Positions 23,892-36,620 of a DNA stretch of 64,000 nt are shown piece after piece. Under the pieces are notes generated by a model. The model searched no databases. It worked only from the letters and a program-made list of their open reading frames with translations, and had not been told where the DNA came from. The DNA is from Archegozetes longisetosus (taxonomy: Eukaryota; Arthropoda; Arachnida; Sarcoptiformes; Trhypochthoniidae), in NCBI GenBank assembly GCA_018873245.2, contig JAEMBT020000009.1:6673180-6737179 (forward strand), in the 5' to 3' direction. A program made the translations under genes and the position numbers. Position 1 is the stretch's first letter, and every line of letters starts with the position of its first letter.

Positions 23892-24029
23892 TATTTTGTT
23901 CACTGCTTAAATTTTAAATTATATATTTTAAAATGAAATATTTCATAAGAAAATGACACACTAATTAGTAAAATTCAAAATTCGACGCTTCGATCGAGTT
24001 TTTAGTTTGTTCATACGCCAATTTCAAAT

Positions 24030-24440
24030 ATTCATAAATTCGATTTATCTAACAATAACCCAATTTTTAATCAATGCCCAGAATTATTAAAATTTACAAG
24101 TATCACATCAAATATTAAATTGATTATCAGCTGTCATTTCAATGGGCTTGTTCATGAAGAATCTGATAGGAAAATGTTGCTTTGAATAACTGTAATTATA
24201 ATTGCTTGAATGAGTAGGAATATAAAGTATGACAGGTTTAAGAATATCTCTTGAAAAGTCAGATTTGAATTCGATGATGTAGGTTTTGTTGTTATTAGAA
24301 AATAGTACTTATTCCTGTCAGAACACATTTGTATCTCCAGTTCCTATAGTTAATTATTGAATTTCATGATTTAATGATTGTTCATTTTCTTTTATAGATG
24401 TTCAAATTCATATGAACTATTTTGTTATTTTTATAAACTG
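24030..24440 (+). pseudogene. GR pseudogene fragment (exons 2-3)
   Basis: Sister of the exon pieces at 7180-7606. It reads N-Q-C-P-E-L-L-K near the start, then T-S-N-I-K-L-I-I-S-C-H-F-N-G-L-V-H-E-E-S-D-R, followed by frameshifts and a degraded TM7 exon at about 24400-24440. There is no exon 1. It lies upstream of the intact GR gene just as its sister lies upstream of the 8187 gene, so the pair was duplicated together. Confidence 0.75.
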
Positions 24441-24619
24441 CTAAATAAACATTTTAACAATGTTTTCCAAAAAGAACGTCACAAGATTTTGTTGAATTTA
24501 AGTTACAAAATATATTTATATACTTCTAAGAATTCATTCAATGATTCAAAATAAATTTTTTTGAGTATTTGAAAATAATACAACTTTAGTGGAACTTAAA
24601 TTTTATATATTCTCTATTA

Positions 24620-25325
24620 ACTCTATAGATACTAACTCTTCAGCTTTATGTAGGACTTCCTCTCCAGTCTCCAGCTCGACCCTTAAACTGGAGGGTATAA
24701 TTTCCAGCCTTTATTTAACTTATAAAAATATTTCAAATATCGTGTGATTTAGTGAAATGAGAGTAAAACCAATTTTAATTCACGAAACTTCAACTTAATA
24801 CAAAATAGATTTTCACACGCGAACTAAACTTATACTCAATACTATTTTAATCCTTCAAATACTTAACTCTACACCTGTACAATAAATCAATATACACTCG
24901 TTGAAAATGATACTTTGATAAGTATTAAGCTATTATTGATTTAAACAAGTATATTCTCACTCATTCAGGTTGGTTCGTATTTTATTTCATTGTAAACCAA
25001 TTGGAAATGATTTTGTCGAACGGATATTCAGCATAATAAAAATTTATAGACAGGTGAAAGGAATCGTTTAAACGTACCTCAAGACAAAGCTGAACTATGC
25101 ATAAAATTTAAACATTTTATGATTTGTACAGAGTCTTGTGAACACGCATCAAAAGACCGTGATTTGAAGAAGCAGTTAAATCATGAAAGAAAGGTAATAT
25201 TAAAATTTAATATGATGTTTATTGTATAACTATGTGCTCTAATAAAAATTTTGCATCAAAGGGTCCCCCTTTGATATTTTTTCTCATGCTTTTAGGCTGA
25301 AATGTGTTGGCATCCTTAATTAACT
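24620..25325. mobile_element. Inserted segment with hAT transposase C-terminal relic
   Basis: This ~700-bp stretch is absent from the sister cassette near 7790. At about 25003-25195 (+) broken frames read N-D-F-V-E-R-I-F-S-I-I-K and E-R-N-R-L-N-V-P-Q-D-K-A-E-L-C-I-K-F, the pattern of the C-terminal dimerisation region of ZBED-like hAT transposases (A-F-V-E-R-x-F-S ... E-R-N-R-L). Terminal repeats were not resolved. The GGGTCCCCC at about 25260 belongs to the same insert. Confidence 0.55.
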
Positions 25326-25723
25326 CTTAAAACATCAGAATTAATACTAAAATCAATTGAAGAGCAATTATAACTATTTCCACATTCGATCAAATAGCAG
25401 TCAATTCAATCAACAAAATGAAGTCAGTAACACACTTATAATAAATTTAATCATACAAATTAATATAAACTGTATAGATTTCATTTGTAGAAAAGTATTA
25501 GCAAATATTGATAAATAAATACAAAACACTCGTCAAATAATAAATGTTATATACATTACATTTGATTAATTTCTTTCATCAATTTGTAAATCTGTAGACA
25601 AATAAAATAATGAAAACACACTTAAACTAATCAGTTTTGAAATTCAATATTCTTATGAATATTATTGAATAAAATTATTTTCAATCAAAACAGTCTTTGT
25701 CAAACTCATGAGTCTCCAAAATT

Positions 25724-26998
25724 ATGGCTTTTATGCATAAGAAAACTTCTTTAATAGTCAAAATTTATATTTGGTTTTATCGCATATTTTTCATTCCTTT
25801 CGGTGGAATAACAGTTGACTCAAACGGCAAACTTTATATCAATAAATATTTCAAGTATTATACATATTTCTGTGAATTTGTTATCATATGTTGGGTCATA
25901 TTTACCCAATCAAAACTTGCAAGCTCTGTACAAATTATTTTAGGTAAAGATTCAGATTTGATTGAAGCTTTTCGTATGGGATTTGTGATGTCTTTATTGC
26001 GAAATATACATATGTTGGCGAATGTGTTTTATGCAAATAAAAGTGGTATTAAGTTTTATGAAATCTTTTATCAAATGGACATCGAGAAGAATCAAATCGT
26101 ACTATTCATTATATGGATCATTCATATAATGGTACCCATATTTCTGGTTGGATATCAACTCTGCTTTACAAAATTGATTAAAATAACAAATTTGTCATTC
26201 ATTATCCTTGTAACGCTTTCACAAATTTGTGGTTTTATAATTATTTGGGTGGTTTCGTTTCTCACTTGGATCACTTCGATATATTTCTATCAATGTTTAA
26301 TTGGCTTAAAACAAGATCTTATCAAACAATTCAATAGGAATTCAAGTAGTTTTATAAATAGAAAATTGACATTCAATCATATCTTTATTTGATTTTTGTC
26401 TTTAAAAGCAAACTCATACTTGAAAACTATCTCGACTACAAAATTTTTACAAAATACTTGTCCGCTCATGATTCTGAGAAACAAATTCATTAAGTTACGT
26501 AATACTATCAACAGTTTGGATCAATCGACTTCATGGATCATCAAATTGGACTTAGCAGAGACTATAATTTCATTAATGATTAATATCTATATATCCGCTG
26601 TATCAGAACGAAACCCCTTCATAAAAGAGCAATCGAAAGCTTTGGCCGTTAATAGTATTACTTCAGCCATCAAATTGATTATCAGTTGTCACATTAATGG
26701 ATTGGTACATGAAGAGTCTGAAAGAATATATGCTGTTTTGGATGATACTAATGCTCGAGATTTGGATGAATTGGAATATAATGAATGGCTTATGTTTAAG
26801 AATATTTGTCGAGAAACGAGATTCGGTTTCACAATTGGAGGTTATGCTGATCTGAGAAAAACAACTTTAATAACGGTATGAAAGATGAATAATTTATCTC
26901 AATTGAATAATGGAATTTTGTGTTATTAATAGATCTTCTCATTCATATTGAACTATACGGTTATTCTTCTTCAAACTGCTAAATACAAAACAGGTTAA
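25724..26998 (+). CDS. Gustatory receptor-like 7TM protein (intact)
   Basis: Chemosensory receptor of the 7tm_7 family, acting in the plasma membrane; ligand unknown. Exon 1 25724-26345, exon 2 26409-26875, exon 3 26933-26998; introns 63 bp (phase 1) and 57 bp (phase 0). The predicted protein is 384 aa. Hydrophobic segments lie near residues 46-63, 83-103, 124-144, 155-182, 252-275, 288-307 and 363-380. F-G-F-T-I-G-G-Y-A precedes the last intron, and the last exon gives FILNYTVILLQT, the GR TM7 signature. Roughly 90% or more alike by eye to the gene at 46239-47519 and to the frameshifted one at 8187. Differences concentrate in residues 60-95, around the first extracellular loop, which would fit a ligand-facing region. 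It follows a GR fragment and lies about 4.6 kb after NRF copy A. Confidence 0.9.
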
Positions 26999-28000
26999 TC
27001 TGAATTGTGAACAATGATTTTAATCATATTTATATATAGATTATGTTCCTCAAATTCTTAATTGATAGATTTAATAATATTTAAATCATATAATGTTTCG
27101 GAACGTATAATTGTCATTATAAGTAATCAGAAATATTGAAATTACTATTGAACTGATTGAACATATATTTCATCAGCGAAATATCTTACCGTCTACTTTT
27201 GTAATCATATGTTATTAAATTAATGCTTCGTAAGTAGTGTATTCCTCTCATATAATCAATACTTAAATCAGTTTTTTCTTTTATTGAGTTTTCATTCAAT
27301 GCAATGACTCTGATATATAAGTGCTTTTTAAAAATGCTGTAATTAATAATTAAACTTCTGTTTCTCAAAGATTGTCCCAAAGAATTAGTTTTATTTAAAC
27401 TATTTTATTTTTCAAGTTTCATAACAAATGAGACAATAATTGAGAAAAAGTGGCATTTCTTTAGTCGAAAATTCTGTTTATCAAATTATTTACCAGAATC
27501 ATAGATATAATCAATGAATTTGAACTGTTATCATTCATAATAATTGTTTATATATCTGATTGCAATTATGTCTAGAACCTATTCATCTGTATTATCTAAT
27601 AAAGATCAAAAGATCAAATGGTTAATTAACAACACTAAGAATCATTCCCATTCGCATTAAAAATTTATATATCGCTTGTTTTGAATTCACTTTAACTTTC
27701 ACTCTTACTTTAACTATCGATGTTGCACTTAATAAACACTTTTAATATAAAATATTTCGCATACATTGACAATAATTATATTCTTAGTAACCACAGAACA
27801 AAGATATAGTAAATTAAAATTTATTTTAACGTTCAACTATGAACTACATTCGGGTATCATTTAATGTTTTAATAATCAATAATTTGAATCATTTGCTTAT
27901 ATCAATTAAAACAATTGTATTTAGTTAATTAAATTGATTTTTTGAATGTCTAATTTGTTTATCTTTTACTCTGAGCCTTAAAATCTATAAATTACCAGAT
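26999..28000. other. GR 3' flank and LRR-gene distal flank, no gene
   Basis: The first ~560 bp is the duplicated GR 3' flank. From about 27600 the sequence is the reverse complement of the region after the LRR gene (about 43210-43640), for example the TTTAACTTTCACTCTTACTT run at about 27690. It is a join between two duplication blocks. Confidence 0.6.
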
Positions 28001-28189
28001 GTTATTTATTAGCTGAACAGTTAATGTGTTTTCAAGACAACAGACTGTAAAACTACTTATCTTAATCACAAAGGTCCAGTAATAAAAAAATTCTTTATTA
28101 CTTCAATATTATCAACTTTGCCTATTTTGAAATTTTCTTGATTCAAAATGGTTCAATAGAAAACATCATTGAAATTTGAAATCATTACA

Positions 28190-28430
28190 GCTTGGAATAT
28201 TATCTATGAAAAGTTTGCCTCCCTTACATGCCAGATTTGTGATTCTGTTCAAGTATTTAAATTTATTTCTGATCCAATACGATCGTCAATCATTGCAGCC
28301 TAGAGTAATGTTCATCACTTAACAGCATTAACTTATTATTACTATTTGAATCCAGAAAATTAACGAATACAGTTTCATCAAAATAAGTGATCGAGCAATC
28401 TCCACCATCGCAATTATAATAAACATTGCA
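28190..28430 (-). pseudogene. Truncated copy of the LRR secreted-protein gene
   Basis: The - strand matches the last ~80 codons of the gene at 42031-43040: G-G-D-C-S-I-T-Y-F-D-E-T-V-F-V-N-F-L-D, and the C-terminal N-R-I-T-N-L-A-C-K-G-G-K segment. It ends S-C-N-D-F-K-F-Q before the same TGA. The N-terminal two-thirds are missing and the remainder is frameshifted. Its 3' flank (28000-28190) matches 43041-43210. It marks a breakpoint of the inverted duplication. Confidence 0.85.
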
Positions 28431-29299
28431 CTGAGGAAAATCACATTAATATCAGTACTTAATGAGGTGATACTTTGTTCTGGGCTCAAAAATTTATTAA
28501 TAAATCTTTTAAATTGGAAACTGTATTCAACTTAATTGTAAGATTAAAATACTTTATATGATTTATAGGACAGATAGGATAGGAATGTGTTAATCATGGT
28601 CTAACTGTTTATCTCAATAACATTTACTATGTACAGTCCATTGATTAACGCTCAACACTAAAGCATATGTTAAATGTAAAAATTTACTTTTGGATATGGT
28701 AATAAGTTGCACGACTGTTTGAGTATTCACTTTTTCATTAAACCAGTTCTGATATTTTCTTCTTTTTCTAAATTTTTATCATTCAACTTATTAATCATCA
28801 GTTTAAGTTTGAATGGGGGTTCTCGCAAACTTTATTACCTAACCTAAACATTATTGAGATCTCCAACAATAGTGCAAAAAATTCAGCCCAAAGCCTTTTA
28901 TCATGCAAATAATCTTCAATATGCGATTTTGATTGTATGTATGTAGATGTAAAATAAATTTTCAACACAACCAAATCTGGAACAGGATAAGAGCCCATAG
29001 GACTTAACGATAACATATGATTAAAGCTTAATGAGATTTGTAATAAGCTGATTATTTCTCAACGAATTACATGAAAATAATTTATTTTTCTCCAAATCAA
29101 ATGAAGGTTTTATTAGCTCGTTTAAGTCAATATCTAATTGTTTTATTAACATAATTCATAATTGTATTATAAGTTTTTACCATCATAAGTATAGTATCAT
29201 AATAGTATCATAAGTATCATAAATATTTTATAGAATGAAGTATTGTTTTAATTAATGAGAACATTCATCTACAAACATTTACCTTTTAAGAAATTAACC
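28431..29299. other. Junction region and 3' flank of NRF copy B
   Basis: 28431-28790 has no copy elsewhere that I can see and no gene. 28790-29250 matches the flank beyond NRF copy C (49390-49780), including a shared segment containing TACCTAACCTAAAC. The change from LRR-fragment block to NRF block falls in this interval. Confidence 0.5.
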
Positions 29300-32200
29300 T
29301 TAAGTAAAAGTATATTTAACTTCGATTTGCATATCATCTTTTGATCTATAATTTATATTTTTAAGTTCTGAATTATTGATATAATTAAAGTTTTCATCAA
29401 TCAATTGATGTGAACCATTGAAATGTTTGATCAAATTATTAAACGGACATTCAATAAGAATGTATAACAAATATGCCATGATAAAATTGATGGGCGCATC
29501 AAAAAAAATGCATTGAAACTAAAAAAATAGAATAAACAAAAGTTATTTTAACACAAATAATAGTATAAAATATAATTAATACCATGTAGAAGTGAGTTGA
29601 CTGGACATTATCTCTAACTGTAAATAGTCTGAAATACATGAGAGTTGTGCTCAAAATCAAATATGTAAAACTTAAACGAGTTATCGGTCTGAATATATTC
29701 AGAGATAAGAATTGACGAACAAATCCTAAAATAAATATTTTTATATTATCAATAGCTTTCAATATTCAGAATTTTTATCAAACCTCCAATTCCAGTGTAC
29801 AAAGATAAAATAAGACAACCACACCCTGAACACCAGAGTAACTTTCCTGATGAAAACCAGAGTAATAAATTCAATTTATTTGGTCTTATAGTTAAATCTT
29901 TGAAATTATCGCCCCAAATAATAGTTGAGAAGATTAAGAGTGGAAATAATATCCAAAGTGTCAATGATATGAGTTTTTGTTGAAGAAATTTGAAAATTTC
30001 GATCTGTTTACTATCAAGTATCCGACTAGTATTCCGGTTATAAATGGTGTCAAATGCTGCTCAATACCAATAGTATAGCGTATTAATGAACGTGTGATCT
30101 GATCAACTGAGTCCATATCTGAGAGCTCGAAAGGAGCGATCGGTACTCCCAGAAATTTGGGTAAAATACATACAAAGCAACCAAATAAAATTAGCATTAT
30201 ATTTAGAATAATGCCAATTTTTGTTGAATAATGTAATGCAATCATAATTAGTGGTGAAACGATTTGTAATTGAAATATGATTGACAGGTAAGCTGAGGGA
30301 AGATTGCACTGAAAAATTACATAAAGACAAGTTGTTATATATTATGCAATTTCAAGAATTTAAATTTATATTTTTCATGCAAAACTTATGGTAAGATAAT
30401 AAATAGTAATCTTAGCTTTAATTACATATATATTTTTAGTTACTCACAATATCTCCTAAACTTTCAACCTGATTATTAAGAAATAGTAAATTTTTCCAAT
30501 AACTTGTTTTACATGAATTGACAAAATACTGTTCTCCCAAGTGCCAGACCGGTCCGTCACCCAATACTGAAAATAGGCCTATAATTAGAATCGGACCAAT
30601 ACATCGTATATTAAATCTGAGCCACTTTTCGATAACAAAGCTGATATAACTTCGAGCAGAAATTTTCTTCTCTTTTCTTCCAAAAAAGTCTAGCGATATA
30701 TAAACTCCACTTAAATAAACGAGATAAAAGTTTTATAAATTGAACCTTAGATAAGAATTGATGTTATATTTACGAAAAATAAAAGAGTCCCCAAAGCAAA
30801 AGGTGTCCGAACCAAAAATAATTGCTATCTGTGAGCAATTTAAGAATAGTACTGCTGAGGATTCTTTTAAATCCAATCAAGTTTACAAATAAAGGCGACA
30901 TATAATAATGAGCTGTTGATACCCATAATATGAAAATGAAATTCAACGTATGAATGCATTGATAATTATCATTTTTAGTTGAGAATAAACTTTTTGAGTT
31001 TTTGATTATAGAAAATGTGAGTAATGTTTTCTCAAAAATATTTTGTTTCTCAACTAAATCTTCATTTATATTTTTTGGCACTTTTTTGTTCAGAAATATT
31101 TCTATTGCTGTACTGATCATTACCAGAATTGATAAGATTACGAAAACAGCTCTAAATTTGAGAAAAAATTTTATTGAAAATTTACAAAATAAGTATAAAT
31201 TAGAAAAAGATAAAAAATGACTTACATGGCTGTTATTTGAAATTGATTATATATCAATTTTTCATTTTTAACATTACACTTTGGTCCAATCTCTACAGGA
31301 ATCTTAGATATTGGTTGAATAACTATATACAGAATTCATTGATTTTAGTTTTACTTTAAGCGAAAAAATTGCAATAAATATAAACCTTTATTAATAGCAT
31401 TTTGAATATGTTTTGCTTCACAATTAGATGGTATACAGATTCCAATACGAAAGAGTGTAACTTTTTTTATATAAATATTCAATGCCATCACTAACTTTAT
31501 AATGTTGATATTTTTACTCAGAAATCCGCCGATCAAATGATTAGTTCTATTATTCAGAATACTTATAGTAAAATTATTTTCCAATTCATCAAATGATGGC
31601 AATTGAACATCGGGTGTCATCAAACAGTATTTTCCGTGAAATATATCGCCATCACTTTCAGAAGGAGTACTCTCAATGTTAAGGCATTGATCATATTCAC
31701 CGAAAAATGATGAAACTCCTTCTGTGAGCCCCGAAGATATTTTTCCATATGCATCTATAACTAGAATATTATATTATTAGCATCTCATAACTGAATCTTT
31801 ACAACTCAAATGAACACCAATTTTAATGCATGTGATAAATTTGTATTTAGTTTTACGATTTCTTAATAATATATTGCATTGATATTGATTTATAACTTTC
31901 CAATTTAGTCAAAACACTTCAAGGTTTTGTGAAATATGTTGAAATTTTTCAAACTATTTGGTCAAATTATTAAATGATGTCTTACGTAATTTTTGCATTT
32001 ATTTTCGATTAAAAACGCATAAAAATTTACATAATTTAAACACTAAGAGTTTTGTTTCGAAATTCATCAGATTTAAAAATTCATCAGATGATCATTGACA
32101 ACTACGACTCATTTTAAATTCAATCAAGCTTTCAATAAAGCTAACTTCAGTATCTAAGGTACAGGTAATACTGATTCAAAATATGTGCGATACCAAAGAA

Positions 32201-33693
32201 ATTATACTTGCGATTTTTTATCGTGTGATTAGTATTTTTGAATTCAATACAACTAATGTTAGACATCATCTCAGCTTGAGTTGAGCTGAGCTGAGCTGGA
32301 GTGCAGCTCACCTCAAGGGTACCTTTGAAGTGACGAAATCAGCTTAGGTCAATCGTCTTCTAGCTCATTTCAGCCTAGTTCACAGCTTAAGCTCACTACA
32401 CTGGGCTGTCAACTCAGCTTAGCTCATTGAATAATAGTTTATGGAATTTATTAGAGTTTACTATTTCTTAAATGATTTATCCAATTAGAAATTTGATAAT
32501 TTTTTATTAAATAGCTATAAGTGATATGCTGTATAGTCTAATGAGGCTTAGTTTAAATCAGGTATTTTGCAATAATAGCTTATATATAACTATTTTTAAA
32601 TGCTTTAACTTTAGAATTAAATAATCAATGATTTATTTCAAAATAAGTTTGGTGTGTTTGAGTTCAACGTTTAAATACTTTGATTCAGAAAGAATTAATT
32701 TAATGATTTGATATTTTGATTACCTATAATTTTAGGCAACGAAATATCATTATAATTTAGACCACTTAAAACTCTTAGACTAAGATTTTCTACTATGTAA
32801 CTATTTTTCATTATTTCTAATAAATATTAAAATGTTTCGCAAAAAATCTCAATATATCAATCAGATCAGACTAGTTCAGCTCACAGCTCAGCTCTGTTCA
32901 AGTTTAAGGTTCTCCAGCTCAGCTCGAAGCACATCTCAAGCTTAGGGTAAATGAGATGAGGCCTATCACAAAATATTATAATATAAGCATGCAATAGAGA
33001 GTACTTTTTAACACCAATAATTATTGCTTGATTATGGTGAATTAATTGGCGATTGACTGCTCTCCTAAACATATTTATATTATATTCAAAAATACTGACC
33101 ACATGATAAAACGTGTCACAAGTATTATTTCGTTGACATCACCTCATATCATAACAATCAATTTGGCAAATAGGACAATAAAATATATCTTTCATTATTT
33201 TATGAGTCAAATATTGACTGATTGAACATAACTTACATTTAAAGGCCCACAATTCACTTCTTCGCATAGCATTTATAATGCTTACAAATGATGCCAAACA
33301 ATCGTCCGGTAACTCAAGCGATAATATCAATTCATAAAACTTTAGTTTAATCATGTGTTCAACTGATTCTATGTTCTCAGTCATATGTTTCAATATATTT
33401 TTCACTCGATCATTAAATGATATGTTTTGTAGGAATCTAGTTGAGTTTTCGTAAATTTCATTAATTAGACTAATATCAGTAGAAGTTACGTTGATCACAT
33501 TATTTTCAAGACTTTTCTCATGATTATCATTATTCTCTTCTTCGCTATAATCATAATAATATTCTTCGTCATCATTTGTTTCTTTGTTCGATATCTCTTT
33601 TAATTTATTTGAGATTTCATTTTGAATATTGACACAAAACACATTCATACAATATAAAAATAGTGAAATGACGATAAATCTAATAAATTTCAT
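29300..33693 (-). pseudogene. NRF-6-like acyltransferase, copy B (one frameshift)
   Basis: Same eight-exon design as copy A. Exons in gene order: 33237-33693, 31386-31760, 31226-31322, 30774-31151, 30448-30709, 29784-30308, 29583-29725, 29300-29518. All splice sites are GT/AG with matching phases. Signal peptide, acidic Tyr-rich stretch, NRF domain with I-G-I-C-I-P-S-N-C, multi-pass acyltransferase-3 region and E-C-P-F-N-N-L are all present. Exon 4 reads L-W-V-S-T-A-H-Y-Y, so this copy keeps the His that copies A and C have as Gln. The single defect is in exon 6: five A's near 29985 where A and C have six, giving 525 instead of 526 bp and an early stop (N-K-N-S-Y-H). Either a new pseudogene or a homopolymer error; if the latter, this is the best candidate for a working copy. 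Intron 1 contains an AGCT-rich element. Confidence 0.85.
32255..32965. mobile_element. AGCTGAGCT-rich non-autonomous element in NRF_B intron 1
   Basis: Both ends carry arrays of GAGCTGAGCTG and CAGCTCAGCTC (about 32270-32420 and 32865-32940). Near-terminal sequences CATCATCTCA and, on the reverse strand, CCTCATCTCA mirror each other. The interior is AT-rich and non-coding. Copies A and C lack it at this point of the intron. Subterminal arrays of short repeats suggest a hAT-type MITE, but I could not confirm a target duplication. Confidence 0.6.
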
Positions 33694-33868
33694 GATCAAA
33701 GTCTATTATTTACTTGAACTCTTTGATATAATGAGATTATATTTTAAAATATTAGTTTCAAAATACTTTAGTATTTGCTGTGAATATGAAAGCTTGAAAG
33801 TAAAGTTAAATTTGAAGAGCACTTGAAAAAAGTGTAGTTATTCTATCGATAGCAAAGATGAGAATGAT

Positions 33869-33896
33869 ACTGAAATGGAACACAAGCACATTTATA
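33869..33896 (-). promoter_or_regulatory. TATA box and initiator of NRF copy B
   Basis: On the - strand, TATAAA (33896-33891) and CAGT within TTTCAGT (around 33871) have the same spacing as in copy A. TATCGATA follows at about 33842-33851. Confidence 0.58.
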
Positions 33897-33899
33897 TGA

Positions 33900-35540
33900 G
33901 AGAGAAGGAGTGAAACTCCTGTGACTAATTTCACATTGACATTCAATTTTTTATCAGTAATCTCACATGTTTATTTGTTTAAGTTCATATGATAAGTATG
34001 TCATAAGTTTACGTATTGATTAATTCTTATGATAATTATAAAATTTTGAAAATCTTCATCAAATTTAAAGTATAATTTAAGTTTTTAGTTCTAAGAAATG
34101 AATTTTCATCATAAGATATAAAACCATGTGATAATTATCAAATCCAGATTTTTGACATTATAGTTACCCTCAAGCTATGAGATTACTAATTCAATGTTAT
34201 TTTATTCATTGAAATTGTTCTTAAGTTGCTTTACCTTCAAGTGTCAATATTTTTGAAGCTTTACCAATGGCTGAAGTCATTCTTATAGTACTTTAATTTA
34301 TTAACTTTTGTTTTGTCATATATTTGACTCGAATGAGTTTTAGCAAAAATTGAGACTCAAAGTCAAATGAAAATTTTTTTACATTTTAGTTATATCATAT
34401 TCCAATGTAAAACCCGAAATTCATTTTTTGAAGCATTTTTGACAGGAGTTATCTCTAATTCCATAGGTTCGAGAAGTACCTGAATAAATTAATATTTTAT
34501 TATTAAAATTGCTTACTTCATCTGAAAATTAATCTAAAACAAGAATTTTCAGTCTCTCTCAAGAATGAAACCTTTGTTTTGAAGTATAGGAACCTCTCGT
34601 GCAGCCTATGGAAAGTTTTGAATAAAATGTTGAGTGTTTCACAATCAATTGACAAAAGAAGGTATAAATCGAAAAAAATAATGATCAGACATTGTATTAA
34701 CGACAAGCCCTATTGATTTTTATCTGAAATAAATCTTTATTAATCGTCTAAAAGCCTATTTCTCATATAAATACGAAAAACGGCTCATCTGTTTTTTCTT
34801 AATTTATTTATTAATAATCAAATACCTGTCGATAGTACCTAAATCTAAATGAAAGTCTATTATGACTGAATTATTAGCCTTTTATGGATTCTCTTAACAG
34901 GTACAGTCTTTTATAAATTTTTATAAATATAGTAATATTTAGATATTTTTTTATCCTTTTCAAATTAGAATAAACACTAAATATATTTTTTCTGAAGCAA
35001 TTTTTACTGTACACACTTGTTTACATAATCTTGTTTACACAATGCAAGAAGTCATTTATTTGTATAGTGACCTTCACAATCGAAATCAAATATTCATTAG
35101 AATAATTTTTGATTTGATGTAATAGTGACCGAATATTAATGATTACTACTGCACACTTTTGGATCAGCTCATAGAAAATTCCATTTAGGTTTAGCTTCCA
35201 GTCAAGGTGAGCGCGATTTGTCTTGTCTTTGGAGTTTCAAGTTAAATAATAAAAGTCAGAGATTACCATGACAAACTGTTTCAGTAAAATTGCTAAAACT
35301 CAACTCTACTTTAACATAAACTACTTTAACCTAGCCAACTAAATCACTAAAATCCAATTTATATCTGTAATACTTTTTTGATTGTATTTCTTGATTAACT
35401 GGTAGTGGGACAATATTTGGTTAGAACTTTATACTTCATCTCAGAAACGGTATATCACATTGATCTGGAATCTCCACTATTTAATTACTTATATATGTCA
35501 AACAGTATATTTTTTATCACTTAATTAAAAGTATAATATG
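33900..35540. repeat. Upstream paralogous flank of NRF copy B
   Basis: Reverse-complement match to 13250-15200 (minus the hAT-like MITE there), and same-orientation match to 54410-55000, 55450-55580 and 59860-61080. A short - strand frame at 34518-34706 (ending R-E-T-E-N-S-C-F-R-L-I-F-R) is open here and partly preserved in copy A, but I do not recognise it. No firm gene. Confidence 0.65.
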
Positions 35541-35553
35541 CACTTAGATTGAT

Positions 35554-35766
35554 TTAAACATATCTTAAAGTTTTTACCCCACATTTATTATATAGTTTTG
35601 GAATAAGTCTGTTGCTGTTGAAATCGCGATTTACTTCTGAGAAATATGGCATTTTCTCCTCAGAAGTATCCTCACTAGGAGACCTTCTATAGTGAGGAAA
35701 TCGAGTCAATATGATTTTTACGTTAATTTGAACCTTGTCTCTAGTATTTTGAAATTTTCGAGTCAC
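35554..35766 (-). other. Small open frame, possible exon, unknown
   Basis: A 70-codon frame ending M-P-Y-F-S-E-V-N-R-D-F-N-S-N-R-L-I-P-K-L-Y and a stop. The matching segments at 13110-13240 and 61090-61200 carry indels that break it, so selection on it is not evident. No family recognised. Confidence 0.2.
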
Positions 35767-35957
35767 TTTTTGCTCATGAAAGCTTTAACCCGACGAAAAT
35801 TTGTTACAAAAATTGTGACATTACTATCAATACTAAGCATCTAAAGATTCTTAAACTTTAAAAGCACTTCACTGTAAAGCTTGAACACTTAAAAGCATAT
35901 CAATACAAAAAATATCAGTTTTGTAAATTTTTCAGTTTATTAATTACAATTTACACT

Positions 35958-36620
35958 TCAACTTACATGATAGTAGGTATAGAAATGATTTAAACATAAA
36001 TATTTCCTACAGTGTGAGCATTTTATAAAAAAAGATTTAGTGCAAGACTGAATATCACACTCATTTGTTTCTAATTCAAAAAATATTTCTCTCACGTTCT
36101 TGAATTTCAAATATTCATCTGAATATCCAGATGAATACCAAGAATACAGAATCATCTCTTTGAAGCTATCACTACTTAATTGATCCCACAAAAAAAATAA
36201 TCTCATTAATGTAAACCTATTACCTATGTCTATATCCAACTCATTCAATCTTATACGGTTATCGAACGTTTTGATAAAATATTTCAAATCATGATTGAAA
36301 TATATGTCCAATGGTTGTGCTATACTTGTAGTTCCAGCCGGTATTAATTCACGTCTTATGTTAACAACATTTTTATCAAATGCTTCATCAAAATTTTGAT
36401 GTTTGTGATCACTAAACTTATCTAATAATAACAAAACTTCTGTTGGAGATTCTGGAATATTTTCGCTAAAATATGAATCTTCGATACAATTTTTCATCCA
36501 ATATCTTATAGTATAATTAGTCATTTTTCCTGATTTTGTACAAATCACACGAATATTTTGTACTCCTCTAATGAATTCAAGATCTGCTGTTTTATATCCG
36601 ATTTATACAAGAATACAACG
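35958..36620 (-). pseudogene. DDE transposase C-terminal fragment with zinc-finger-like tail
   Basis: An open - strand frame of about 220 codons starting within a gene: K-T-A-D-L-E-F-I-R-G, then L-L-L-L-D-K-F-S-D-H-K (a catalytic Asp context), then I-P-A-G-T-T-S-I-A-Q-P-L-D-I-Y-F-N, which matches the third-acid motif of DDE_1 (pogo/Tigger/CENP-B-like) transposases. The tail C-S-H-C-R-K-Y-L-C-L-N-H-F resembles a small zinc finger. The N-terminal DNA-binding part and the first catalytic Asp are missing. The frame has no stops, so the fragment is fairly young. It is absent from the mirror arm (12690-13000). Family name is moderately sure. Confidence 0.65.

Noticed and set aside
28431-29299. The whole window as one simple palindrome centred here
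   Set aside because: Gene order does not mirror around this point: the LRR fragment is followed by NRF_B, whereas a palindrome would give a second LRR copy. Overlapping duplications fit better.
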